The position numbers and the translations under genes were made by a program. 64,000 nt of DNA from Rhodospirillales bacterium (GTDB taxonomy: Bacteria > Pseudomonadota > Alphaproteobacteria > ATCC43930 > CGMCC-115725), in contig CANJCB010000017.1 of assembly GCA_947473305.1 (NCBI GenBank), positions 1 through 64,000 on the forward strand, read 5' to 3'. Position 1 is the first letter of the stretch, and each line of letters begins with the position of its first letter. Positions 17,743-25,948 of the stretch are shown here, in pieces. The notes beneath the pieces are model-generated. The model was given only the letters and a program-made list of their open reading frames with translations. It was not told the origin of the DNA and did no database searches.

Positions 17743-18918
17743 TCAGAGACCGAGCACCATCTTGGCCAATATGTTCTTCTGGATTTCGTTAGACCCGCCG
17801 TAGATCGAGAGCTTCCGCCAATTGAAATAGGTCGGAGCGATGACGCCCGCCCATTCCGGATCCAGCGCTTCCTCGTTCGAAAGATGTTCGTCGGGGCCCT
17901 CGCGCCGGGACTGCAGGCCGAAAGGTCCCGCGAGCGACAGATAGAGTTCCGTGATCGATTGCATGATCTCGGTCCCCCGCAGCTTGAGGATCGAAGACCC
18001 CGGCCCCTTGGCGCCTCTCTGCTCGGCAGAGAGGATCCGGAGCGTCGTCATTTCATGGGCCTTGAGTTCGATCTCGACCGCCGCGAGCTTTTGCAGGAAA
18101 CCGGGGTCGGCATCCTCTTCTTCGGCTATCTTCTTGAGATACTTGAGGCGTTCCTTTGAAATACCGATGCGGGCCATGCCGGTCCGCTCGTTGCCGAGCA
18201 GAAATTTGGCGCAATCCCAGCCCCGGTTCTCGGTTCCGATGAGATTCTCCACCGGCACCCGCACGTCGTCGAAAAAGACTTCGTTCACTTCATGGGCGCC
18301 GTCGATCGTGACGATCGACTTCACGGTGATGCCGGGACTTTTCATGTCGATCAGCAGGAAGGAGATGCCTTCCTGCTTCTTGGCTTGAGGGTCGGTTCGC
18401 ACGAGGCAGAAGATCCAATCGGCGTAATGGGCATATGTCGTCCACATCTTCTGCCCATTGACCACATAGTGATTGCCGTCCCGCCGCGCCGCCGTGCGCA
18501 GGCCCGCGAGATCGGACCCCGCACCCGGCTCCGAGAAGCCCTGGCACCACCAATCGTCGATATTGGCGCAGCGCGGCAGAAAGCGTTGCTTCTGCTCCGG
18601 GGTGCCGAAATGCGCGATGACCGGCCCGACCATGTTCACATTGAAGGAGAGAGGCGTCATCGCGGGTGCGGCCTCGATCTCCTCCCGCAGGATATAGCGC
18701 TGGATGGCGGTCCAGCCCGCGCCACCCCATTCCACCGGCCAATGGGGAACCGCCCAGCCCTTGGCGTTGAGGATGCGTTGCCAGGTCACCATGTCCTCTT
18801 TGCTGGTGAACTTGCCGTCCTGCATCTTGGCCCGAATGCTCTCGGGCAGCGATTTCTTGATGAAGTCGCGGACCTCGGTCCGAAACGCCAATTCTTCCTT
18901 GGTGAAACTGAGATCCAT
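17743..18918 (-). CDS. Acyl-CoA dehydrogenase family protein
   Basis: This 391-residue FAD enzyme would introduce an alpha,beta double bond into an acyl-CoA. It has the three-domain ACAD layout: helical N-terminus, the middle beta domain with GFSEPGAGSDLAGLRTAA and VVNGQKMWTTYAHYADW, and a C-terminal helical domain ending YGGSNEIQKNILAK, the conserved FAD-contact region. Length and the FADE-like N-terminus (FTKEELAFRTEVRDFI) fit subfamilies acting on bulky or branched acyl-CoAs. It starts five bases after the preceding binding-protein stop, so it is in the same operon. The electron acceptor (ETF) is not encoded here. Confidence 0.93.
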   Translation of the reverse strand: MDLSFTKEELAFRTEVRDFIKKSLPESIRAKMQDGKFTSKEDMVTWQRILNAKGWAVPHWPVEWGGAGWTAIQRYILREEIEAAPAMTPLSFNVNMVGPVIAHFGTPEQKQRFLPRCANIDDWWCQGFSEPGAGSDLAGLRTAARRDGNHYVVNGQKMWTTYAHYADWIFCLVRTDPQAKKQEGISFLLIDMKSPGITVKSIVTIDGAHEVNEVFFDDVRVPVENLIGTENRGWDCAKFLLGNERTGMARIGISKERLKYLKKIAEEEDADPGFLQKLAAVEIELKAHEMTTLRILSAEQRGAKGPGSSILKLRGTEIMQSITELYLSLAGPFGLQSRREGPDEHLSNEEALDPEWAGVIAPTYFNWRKLSIYGGSNEIQKNILAKMVLGL

Positions 18919-18923
18919 CGGTC

Positions 18924-20516
18924 CTATTTCTCCAGCCAGGCATCGCGCCAGCTCGCCATGGAATGTTCGTCTTCAAGTCCATGGAGGCCTTTGTTCATCG
19001 CGTCGTAAAGCACCCGCTCATGCAGGGTCAGCATAGGCAATTCGGCCGCCAGGATCAGCTGCACCTGCTTGTAATAGATCCCACGATCTTCACGATCTGT
19101 CGCGTGCTCCGCCTTATCGAAAAGCGCGTCGACCTGGGGGTTCGAATAGGACGATCCATTGCCGGTCTGCTTGCCGATAGCGGAAGTCACGAAGGCCCGA
19201 GCCATTCCCAAGGCGGGGTCCCCAAAGCTCTGATAGCCGATCATGCTGGCGTCGCAATCGCAGGTCTTGTCGCCAAACATCCGCTTCGTGGCTGTCGCGC
19301 GCTCATTGCCGTCCACGGTCACATCGACGCCGATCTGACGCCACATGCTCTTGATCGCCGGAATGACGAGCGGCGGCTCCGGGTCGTCGGAAGCGAAGAG
19401 GATATCCATCTTGAAACGGATCCCATCGGCGCCGCGCTTTACGCCGGCTTCGTCGAGCAGCGCATTCGCCCGGGCAGGGTCGTAGGGATACATCCGGCGG
19501 TAATCGATATTGGGATCGGCGGCCCATTTGATCCCATTTGTGAAGGGCATCGTCCCGACGCCTCCCACACCCAGGAAAGCCGTCTTGAAGAGGAGGTCGC
19601 GATCCGTCGCCATCATGAGCGCCTGTCTCACCCGCTTGTCGTCCAAGGGTTTGCGCGTGACGTTCAGGAAAAGGATGTCGATGCCGGGCGGGATATTCGC
19701 AGGGCGAAGCTGGAGCTTGGGATTGGCGCGCACCGCGTCGAAATCGTTGGGCGCGAAGAAATAGCCCATGATGAAATCGATCTCGCCGGTCAGCAGCGCC
19801 TGGGTCCGGGCGGAAGGCTGCGGGATCACCTTGGCGACGATCTCGTCGAGATAGGGTTTGCCGGGCTCCCAATAGTCCGGGTTCTTGACGAGACGGATGT
19901 AATCCCCGCGCTTCCACTCCTTCAGCATAAAGGGACCCTGACCGACCGGCTTCTGGGTGGTCGTCGGGTTCTGGAGCGGGTTCGTGCCCTCATAAAGATG
20001 CTTCGGCAGGATCGCGCCGCCTTGCGGGCAGGCGAGCGAAAGGAGGAGGGGACCGTAGGGTTCCTTGAGCTGGATGACGGCTTTATCAGGCGAGGGGGTC
20101 TCGATGGTGTCGATCACGCGCCCCGCGCCGCTGAAGACCGCGCTGTATTTCGCGCTCACTTCCAGCAACGTGTATTTGACGTCTTCCGAGGTGAAGGGCT
20201 TCCCGTCCTGCCAATTCGCTTTCTGAAGCTGGAACGTATAGGTCTTGCCGTCGGGGGAGATGGTCCAGGACCGGGCCAGCATGGGCTTGACATCGCCGGC
20301 GCCATTGATGCGGGTCAACCCTTCATAGATCGCGCAGGAAACGAGACCGTCCGCGTTGTTGCTGGATACGTTCCGGTTGAGGGTCACAGGATCGCCACCC
20401 ATGGCGAAAACGACGGTGCCGCCCTTTTTCGGCGTCTGCGCTTCGGCAAAGCCGCAGCCGAGCGTCAACAGACCAGCGAGCCCGGCGGCGAGCGCCGCCT
20501 GTTTCTTCCCCTCCAT
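18924..20516 (-). CDS. ABC transporter substrate-binding protein, oligopeptide/nickel type (SBP_bac_5)
   Basis: This 530-residue periplasmic receptor begins with a Sec signal (Lys-rich start, Ala/Leu core, cleavage near FAEA|QTP). Mature hallmarks are KKGGTVVFAMGGDP, DGKTYTFQLQ and WQDGKPFTSEDVKYTL. It is a clear paralogue of the protein at 145-1725, sharing long identical blocks such as AGAGR, TPSPD and NPLQNP over the full length. Like that one, it directly follows a TauD-type gene (3-bp gap). No dedicated Dpp-type permease is present. It may use a permease encoded elsewhere. Ligand unknown. Confidence 0.93.
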   Translation of the reverse strand: MEGKKQAALAAGLAGLLTLGCGFAEAQTPKKGGTVVFAMGGDPVTLNRNVSSNNADGLVSCAIYEGLTRINGAGDVKPMLARSWTISPDGKTYTFQLQKANWQDGKPFTSEDVKYTLLEVSAKYSAVFSGAGRVIDTIETPSPDKAVIQLKEPYGPLLLSLACPQGGAILPKHLYEGTNPLQNPTTTQKPVGQGPFMLKEWKRGDYIRLVKNPDYWEPGKPYLDEIVAKVIPQPSARTQALLTGEIDFIMGYFFAPNDFDAVRANPKLQLRPANIPPGIDILFLNVTRKPLDDKRVRQALMMATDRDLLFKTAFLGVGGVGTMPFTNGIKWAADPNIDYRRMYPYDPARANALLDEAGVKRGADGIRFKMDILFASDDPEPPLVIPAIKSMWRQIGVDVTVDGNERATATKRMFGDKTCDCDASMIGYQSFGDPALGMARAFVTSAIGKQTGNGSSYSNPQVDALFDKAEHATDREDRGIYYKQVQLILAAELPMLTLHERVLYDAMNKGLHGLEDEHSMASWRDAWLEK

Positions 20517-20519
20517 CGC

Positions 20520-21548
20520 TCAGGCGCCCGCGACCACCGCGTCGGCACGGGCATCCTTACCGGGGAAGAGGCCCGCATAATATTTCGCCTTGGCCTTATA
20601 GGCCTCGCAAACCGGCCGGCCCTGCGGCACGTCCAGCCACATGCGGAGCAGGGATCGCTTCTGCGTCGGGGAATCCTTGAACTCGGTGCGGGCATGCATG
20701 GTGATGAAGTTGTTCACCACCATCATCTCGCCGGGCTCGATCATGAAGTTGACGTGGATGTCTTCGCGAGCCGCCACCTCATTCAGGTATTTCATCGCCT
20801 CGTCGAGGTCGGCGGGAAACGCCTCGCCCATTTTTTCGGCCGCCTTGCGGATCTGGCTGTCCACATAAAGCATGCTGACCTTGCCCTCGACGCAGGAAAA
20901 GACCGGGATCTTGTAGGGGGTCACCGGCTTCGACGAGAGCGAGGCCTCGTTGATCGCGTATTCATGACCGCGATAAAGCGCCGGCAGCAGGTCGGGCCGG
21001 GTCTTCAGGATCTCGTTATGGACGGCCAGAACGCTCGCAAGCTGGCTGTAACCGCCTTCCGCCGCCTGCTCTTCGCACATCAGGCCGACGATCTCGTTGG
21101 TGTCGGTATGAAGGGTCAGCTCCTGGTTGCCGCGATAGGCGCGGTTGGTGGGGTTGCCGGGACCGACCGGGGTGAAAGTCACCCGGCCGAGCTTGTCGCC
21201 CAAGGCGCTCTGGGTGACGCCGATCCCCCAATGGGTCCCGAAGCCCCAATAGATCCGCTCGAAATCCTCTCGGGCGAAACGCTCCTTGGTGATCCCCTGG
21301 ATCACGACCGCGCCGCGGCCATTGAGCAGGATATTAAAGATATCGGCCAACATCGGGTTCAGGACCGGATGATCGAAATCCTGCCGCGTGACTTCCTGGG
21401 CGGCGAGAGGACGGGTGCGTTCCAGCAGCTCCTCAATCGCCTTCAGGTGCTTTTCTTCCATCTTATAGGCGAGGCCGGCCTTGCCGCCGATCGAGCGATT
21501 GGTCCAGGCCCCCGGATGATCGATGATCTGGCGATAGATTTCCGTCAT
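20520..21548 (-). CDS. TauD/TfdA-family Fe(II)/2-oxoglutarate dioxygenase
   Basis: This 342-residue cytoplasmic oxygenase starts at 21548 after GAGGAGCGG; an in-frame upstream extension to 21632 lacks similarity. The iron triad is H147-x-D149 in LTLHTDTNEIVG and H285 in FITMHARTEF. R302 in RSLLRMWLD is the probable 2-oxoglutarate anchor. It shares the LHNEIL/VHNEIL, RPDLL and C-terminal RMW layout with the paralogue at 1760-2875, but overall identity is clearly lower. It is the first gene of the leftward operon, followed at 3 bp by its binding protein. Hydroxylation of an imported acid is a reasonable inference; the substrate is unknown. Confidence 0.9.
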   Translation of the reverse strand: MTEIYRQIIDHPGAWTNRSIGGKAGLAYKMEEKHLKAIEELLERTRPLAAQEVTRQDFDHPVLNPMLADIFNILLNGRGAVVIQGITKERFAREDFERIYWGFGTHWGIGVTQSALGDKLGRVTFTPVGPGNPTNRAYRGNQELTLHTDTNEIVGLMCEEQAAEGGYSQLASVLAVHNEILKTRPDLLPALYRGHEYAINEASLSSKPVTPYKIPVFSCVEGKVSMLYVDSQIRKAAEKMGEAFPADLDEAMKYLNEVAAREDIHVNFMIEPGEMMVVNNFITMHARTEFKDSPTQKRSLLRMWLDVPQGRPVCEAYKAKAKYYAGLFPGKDARADAVVAGA

Positions 21549-21700
21549 GGCCCGCTCCTCGCAAAAATCGCCGCGCGACGATACGCGGCTTTCGAACGCC
21601 GTAGTTTCCTTGGGGGCGCGATAGCCTGTCAATCGCTATTGGCCGCGAGCGGAAAGTGCGGCTAGGATCGCCCCGAACCAAGGGCGAGGACGTGCTGATC
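21549..21700. promoter_or_regulatory. Divergent promoter region of the catabolic locus
   Basis: These 152 bp separate two opposed gene sets and must contain both promoters. The only internal symmetry noticed is a weak one: ATAGC and GCTAT arms nine bases apart (about 21624-21642). No convincing -35/-10 pair was found. No regulator gene lies next to it, which is unusual for a catabolic locus. Confidence 0.4.
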
Positions 21701-22693
21701 ATGGCGAAATTGAAATTGAGTGTTGCCGTCTGCGATTACGACCGGACGATGGCGGTTCTCGACGGGCGGGCGGCCATCGACGGCTGCGACGTCGTGGCGA
21801 CGGCGCTTGAACCGGAAGAGGCCTTCCACCGCGCCTTCAAGTTCCAGGAATTCGATGTCACCGAGATTTCGCTGAGCTCGACCATCCTGTCGACGGTGCG
21901 CGGCGACTGCCCCTATATCGGCGTCCCGGCCTTCGTATCCCGGGTGTTCAGGCATTCCGGCATCTACATCCGCACCGACCGGGGCATCAAGACGCCCATG
22001 GATCTCAAGGGCAAGAAGATCGGTCTGCCCGAATACCAGATCACCGCCAATGTCTGGATCCGGGGCATCCTCCAGGACGAATACGGATTGAAGCCCTCAG
22101 ACGTCTTGTGGCGGCGCGGCGGCATCGAGGAAGCGGGCCGGGGCGAGCGCTCGCCAATCAAGCTGCCGGCTGACGTCGACCTCCAGCAGATCCCCGACGA
22201 CAAGACCCTGTCGGAGATGCTCAGCACCGGCGAACTCGACGGCATGATCAGCGCCCGGGCGCCGAGTTGCTATAATCGTGGCGATGCGAATGTCGGCCGG
22301 CTCTTCCCCGACTTCCGCAAGGCCGAGCAGGACTATTACCGCAAGACCGGGATCTTCCCTCCGATGCATATGATCGGCATCCGCAAGACCCTGGTCGAGC
22401 AGCATCCCTGGCTTCCGGTCAATGTCTACAAGGCCTTCCTGAAGGCGAAGGAAGTGGCGATGTACCAGGTCGCCTCGATCGGCCATCTCTATGCGACGCT
22501 GCCCTGGTCGATCGCCGACTACGAAGAGACGGTGAAGCTCATGGGGCCGGACTATTGGAGCTATGGGCTTGAGAAGAACCACAAGGATATCGACACCCTG
22601 ATGCGCTATTCCTTCGAGCAGGGCCTGTCGAGCCGCAAGCTGAACCCGGAGGACATCTTCCATCCCGCGGCCCTGGAACTCTCGAAGATCTGA
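21701..22693 (+). CDS. 4,5-dihydroxyphthalate decarboxylase-like protein (binding-protein fold)
   Basis: This 330-residue protein starts at 21701 (MAKLKLSVAVCDYDRT) with GGGCGAGGA upstream. It lacks any signal peptide, so despite a periplasmic-binding-protein fold it should be cytoplasmic. Features typical of Pht5-like decarboxylases and their many unassigned relatives are CDYDRTMAVLDGR, HRAFKFQEFDVTEISLSS, FRHSGIYIRTDRGI and KGKKIGLPEYQITANVWIRG. The family includes decarboxylases of hydroxylated phthalates and other aromatic acids, but most members are uncharacterised. It is the first gene of the rightward operon, two bases before the CoxL-like gene. Confidence 0.8.
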   Translation: MAKLKLSVAVCDYDRTMAVLDGRAAIDGCDVVATALEPEEAFHRAFKFQEFDVTEISLSSTILSTVRGDCPYIGVPAFVSRVFRHSGIYIRTDRGIKTPMDLKGKKIGLPEYQITANVWIRGILQDEYGLKPSDVLWRRGGIEEAGRGERSPIKLPADVDLQQIPDDKTLSEMLSTGELDGMISARAPSCYNRGDANVGRLFPDFRKAEQDYYRKTGIFPPMHMIGIRKTLVEQHPWLPVNVYKAFLKAKEVAMYQVASIGHLYATLPWSIADYEETVKLMGPDYWSYGLEKNHKDIDTLMRYSFEQGLSSRKLNPEDIFHPAALELSKI

Positions 22694-22695
22694 GC

Positions 22696-25044
22696 ATGAT
22701 GGAGGGTCCGCGCCGGGTTGTCGGCACAGGAGCGCGGCGGATCGAGGATCCGCTGCTCCTGAAGGGGCAGGCGCGCTTCCTCGACGATCTCGACATGCCG
22801 GGCATGCTGCATGTGGCCTTCGTGCGGAGCCCTCATGCCCACGCCAGGGTTCTGGGCTTCGACGGAACGGCGGCACGCGCGATGCCCGGTGTCGAGGCGG
22901 TACTGGGCCTCGACGACCTGATGCCGGTGCTGACCCGACCCCGCATGCCCTTGGGCTTCCCCACCAATACGCTGCCCAAGGACATCACGCCCTTCGTGCT
23001 TTCCAGCAAGGAAGTCTCCTTCGTCGGAGACCCGGTCGCCCTGGTGCTGGCGACCTCGCGTTACATCGCCGAAGACGCGGCCTCCCTTGTCGAGGTCGAC
23101 TATGAGCCTTTGCCGGTCGTCACCAATATCCTGGCCGCCATCGAACCCAACTCGCCCAGGGTCCGGACCGAGTTTCCCGGCAATATCCTGACCCAATTCA
23201 AGGCGGCCTATGGCGATGTGGAGGGCGCTTTCGCCAAGGCTCCCCACGTCTTTCGCGAGCAGATCTGGCAGCATCGTGGCGCCGCCCACCCCTTGGAAGG
23301 GCGGGGAATCATCGCGCGCTACGATGAGATGACGCGGGCGCTGACACTCTGGGGCTCCACCCAGATGCCGCACGATCTCGCCTTCACCGCAGCCGACATG
23401 CTGGGCGTCGAGGAAAATCGTATCCGGGTGATTTCACCGGAAATCGGCGGCGGGTTCGGCGCGAAGTTCGTGATCTATCCGGAGGAGATCGCCGTCGCGG
23501 CCGCCGGCATGCTCACCAAGCGGCCGGTCAAATGGATCGAGGACCGGCGCGAGCATTTCACCAGCGCCATCCAAAACCGCGATCAATTCTGGGATATCGA
23601 AATCGCCCTCGATGCGGGCGGCATCATAGCGGGCGTGCGCGGGCGGATGGTCCATGACCAGGGCGCCTATACGCCCCAAGGGATCAACCTGCCTTTCAAT
23701 GCGGCAACCTCCGTGACCGGACCCTATATCGTACCCGCCTATCATCTCGATGTGACGGTTGCGCAGACCAACAAGCCGGCGGTGATCCCCGTGCGCGGCG
23801 CCGGCTATCCCGAGGCCTGCTTTGCCATGGAACGGCTGATGGACCGCGCGGCGGATGAGTTGGCGATCGACCGGACGGAGCTTCGACGGCGCAATTTCGT
23901 CCCGGCCTCGAAGATGCCCTATGAGAAACCGCTTAAGAACCGCGCGGGGGCGGGCATCGTGCTCGACAGCGGCGATTACGAAAAGGGCCAGGACACCGCC
24001 CTGGAAGCGGCAGGGTACAAGGACTTTCGCGCGCGCCAAGCCGCGGCGCTCAAGGAAGGCCGCTATATCGGCATGGGCGTGTCCCATGGGGTCAAGGGCA
24101 CGGGGCGCGGTCCTTTCGAATCCGCGACCGTCCGCATCGCAACCTCCGGCCATGTCACCGTCTATACCGGCGCGGTCGCCATGGGGCAGGGGATCAAGAC
24201 GATCCTTGCTCAGGTCTGTGCCGATCAGCTGGGTGTCGCCATCGAAGACATCGAGGTCGTCAATGGCGATACAGGTTTCATTTCCCTGGGCCTTGGAGGA
24301 TTTGCAAGCCGCCAGACCGTGACAGCGGGCTCGTCCGTCCATCTCGCCTCCCTGGGCGTTCGGGAGAAGGCGATCAAGGTCGCCGCGGGCCGGCTCGAGG
24401 TCGCCGAGGAGGATCTCGTTCTCGCGAACGGCAAGGTCCATGTGGCCGGCGTGCCCGAAATGTCGATCACTCTCGCCGAGGTGGCGCGGCTTCTGCGGGG
24501 GGTGCCGGGCTATGCGCTTCCTCCGGGAGTCAACGCCGGCCTCGAAGCGAGCCATCATTTCCGCGCCGAGCATTTGGCCTATGCCCATTCCTGCCACGTC
24601 TGCGAGGTCGAGGTCGATATCGAGACCGGCGGCGTCACGCTCCGGCGCTTCATCGCGCTTCAGGACAGCGGAACGCAGATCAACCCCATGCTGGTGGCCG
24701 GCCAGGTCCATGGCGGCGTCGTTCATGGGATCGGCAATTCACTCTTCGAATGGATGGGCTATGACAGCGAGGGCCAGCCGTTGACCACGACTTTCGCGGA
24801 CTACCTGATGGCGACAGCGCCGGAAATCCCGAATATCGAGGTTCTCAAAATCGAAACGCCGTCACCTCTCAATCCGCTTGGCGTAAAAGGCGTGGGGGAG
24901 GGTGGGACGGTGCCCGTCGCGGCCGCCGTCATTTCCGCGATCGAGGATGCCTTAAGGCCCTTCGCCGTCCATATCGCCCAGGCGCCGGTCTCGCCGATGC
25001 GCCTTCTCGAATTGATCGATGAAGCTCGGACAAGGGCAGCCTGA
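22696..25044 (+). CDS. Xanthine dehydrogenase/CoxL-family molybdopterin-binding large subunit
   Basis: This 782-residue catalytic subunit belongs to the molybdenum hydroxylase family. The N-terminal a/b-hammerhead domain (VGTGARRIEDPLLLKGQARF) is followed by the molybdenum-cofactor domain with GGGFGAKF, PVRGAGYPEACFAMER, GAVAMGQGIKTILAQV and the catalytic-glutamate motif GVGEGGTVP near the C-terminus. The active-site loop is VRGAGYPEA. CO-oxidising form I has a Cys-containing AYxCSFR loop, so this is not a true CO dehydrogenase and belongs with form II-like hydroxylases of unknown substrate. The usual [2Fe-2S] and FAD subunit genes are missing from the locus. Molybdenum cofactor genes moaC and moeA lie 10 kb away. 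Confidence 0.9.
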   Translation: MMEGPRRVVGTGARRIEDPLLLKGQARFLDDLDMPGMLHVAFVRSPHAHARVLGFDGTAARAMPGVEAVLGLDDLMPVLTRPRMPLGFPTNTLPKDITPFVLSSKEVSFVGDPVALVLATSRYIAEDAASLVEVDYEPLPVVTNILAAIEPNSPRVRTEFPGNILTQFKAAYGDVEGAFAKAPHVFREQIWQHRGAAHPLEGRGIIARYDEMTRALTLWGSTQMPHDLAFTAADMLGVEENRIRVISPEIGGGFGAKFVIYPEEIAVAAAGMLTKRPVKWIEDRREHFTSAIQNRDQFWDIEIALDAGGIIAGVRGRMVHDQGAYTPQGINLPFNAATSVTGPYIVPAYHLDVTVAQTNKPAVIPVRGAGYPEACFAMERLMDRAADELAIDRTELRRRNFVPASKMPYEKPLKNRAGAGIVLDSGDYEKGQDTALEAAGYKDFRARQAAALKEGRYIGMGVSHGVKGTGRGPFESATVRIATSGHVTVYTGAVAMGQGIKTILAQVCADQLGVAIEDIEVVNGDTGFISLGLGGFASRQTVTAGSSVHLASLGVREKAIKVAAGRLEVAEEDLVLANGKVHVAGVPEMSITLAEVARLLRGVPGYALPPGVNAGLEASHHFRAEHLAYAHSCHVCEVEVDIETGGVTLRRFIALQDSGTQINPMLVAGQVHGGVVHGIGNSLFEWMGYDSEGQPLTTTFADYLMATAPEIPNIEVLKIETPSPLNPLGVKGVGEGGTVPVAAAVISAIEDALRPFAVHIAQAPVSPMRLLELIDEARTRAA

Positions 25045-25048
25045 AGCG

Positions 25049-25831
25049 ATGCCGAAATTCGCCGCCAACCTTTCGTTTCTCTTCGCCGAACTCCCGTTTC
25101 TCGATCGTTTCGCCGCCGCGGCAAGCCTGGGCTTCAAGGCGGTGGAATTCATTTCACCCTACGATTACCCGCCCGAAGAGATCGCGACGCATCTCCAGCG
25201 CCACAGCCTGGAACTGGCGCTCTTCAATGCGCCTTACAGCAAATCCCCGGGCGGCGAACGAGGCATGGCGGCGCTGCCGGACCGACGCGACGAGTTTGTT
25301 TTTACCTTCGACCGTGCCCTCCTTTATGCGGAAGTTACAGGCTGCCAACGCATTCACGTCCTTTCCGGGGTCTGGCCGGAGGGGCGGGATCGGCGCGAGG
25401 GTGAGGCTTGTTATATCGACAATCTGAGGTGGTGTTCCGACAAGGCGGCCAGGCTGGGCGTCACTCTGCAAGTCGAGCCCCTGAATGGCCGCGACGCCCC
25501 TGGCTATTTCATCGGGACCACAGAACAGGGAATGGATATCGTTCGACGCGTCGGTCGCGAAAACGTCCGACTCCAATTGGACCTCTACCACCGGCAAATG
25601 ACCGAGGGCGACCTTTCCGAAGCGGTCACGAGCCTCGTTGGCTGGTATAGCCATATCCAGATCGCCAATGTTCCGGGCCGGCATGAGCCCGACGATGGGG
25701 AGGTGAATTACAGCCATCTCTTCCAGCTGATTGATGAGGTTGGCTATCAAGGTTGGATTGGCTGCGAGTATCGCCCCCGAACCACTGTAATCGCCGGAAT
25801 CGGATGGGCGAAACCTTGGGGCATCGGCTAG
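25049..25831 (+). CDS. Hydroxypyruvate isomerase-like TIM-barrel protein
   Basis: This 260-residue protein starts at 25049, four bases after the CoxL-like stop. The N-terminus (MPKFAANLSFLF, FLDRFAAAASLGFKAVEF) and the metal-binding glutamate contexts LQVEPLNGRD and GCEYRPR are those of the Hyi family of AP-endonuclease-2-like sugar isomerases. Characterised members interconvert hydroxypyruvate and tartronate semialdehyde, or act on threonate/otherwise oxidised sugar acids. In this locus it may process a two- or three-carbon fragment. The next gene follows after 117 bp, including a hairpin. Confidence 0.87.
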   Translation: MPKFAANLSFLFAELPFLDRFAAAASLGFKAVEFISPYDYPPEEIATHLQRHSLELALFNAPYSKSPGGERGMAALPDRRDEFVFTFDRALLYAEVTGCQRIHVLSGVWPEGRDRREGEACYIDNLRWCSDKAARLGVTLQVEPLNGRDAPGYFIGTTEQGMDIVRRVGRENVRLQLDLYHRQMTEGDLSEAVTSLVGWYSHIQIANVPGRHEPDDGEVNYSHLFQLIDEVGYQGWIGCEYRPRTTVIAGIGWAKPWGIG

Positions 25832-25903
25832 GCGCGCTCCATAGCGCATGACAAGCCGCTATCCCCTCCATAATAATGGAAAGCACTTTAAAGGCGCAAA
25901 AGA

Positions 25904-25928
25904 GCCCGCCCTTTTCAATCAGGCGGGC
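25904..25928. terminator. Hairpin between the isomerase-like and GMC oxidoreductase genes
   Basis: GCCCGCC and GGCGGGC are exact complements around an 11-base loop, 73 bp after the isomerase-like stop and just upstream of the GGGGGAG ribosome site of the next gene. There is no T-run. It could limit read-through or occlude the ribosome site. A smaller symmetric motif (TCCAT-AATA-ATGGA, 25867-25880) lies before it. Confidence 0.4.
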
Positions 25929-25948
25929 CTATTGGGGGAGATTGGCTG

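Noticed and set aside
18963-21665. 900-codon open frame on the plus strand, antisense to the binding protein and dioxygenase genes
   Set aside because: It lies exactly opposite two well-supported family members. In GC-rich DNA antisense frames stay open by codon bias, and the translation is Arg/His/Gly-rich without any family motif.
22696-25044. Aerobic carbon monoxide dehydrogenase (CoxL form I)
   Set aside because: The Cys-containing active-site loop of true CO dehydrogenase is absent and coxS/coxM are not adjacent.
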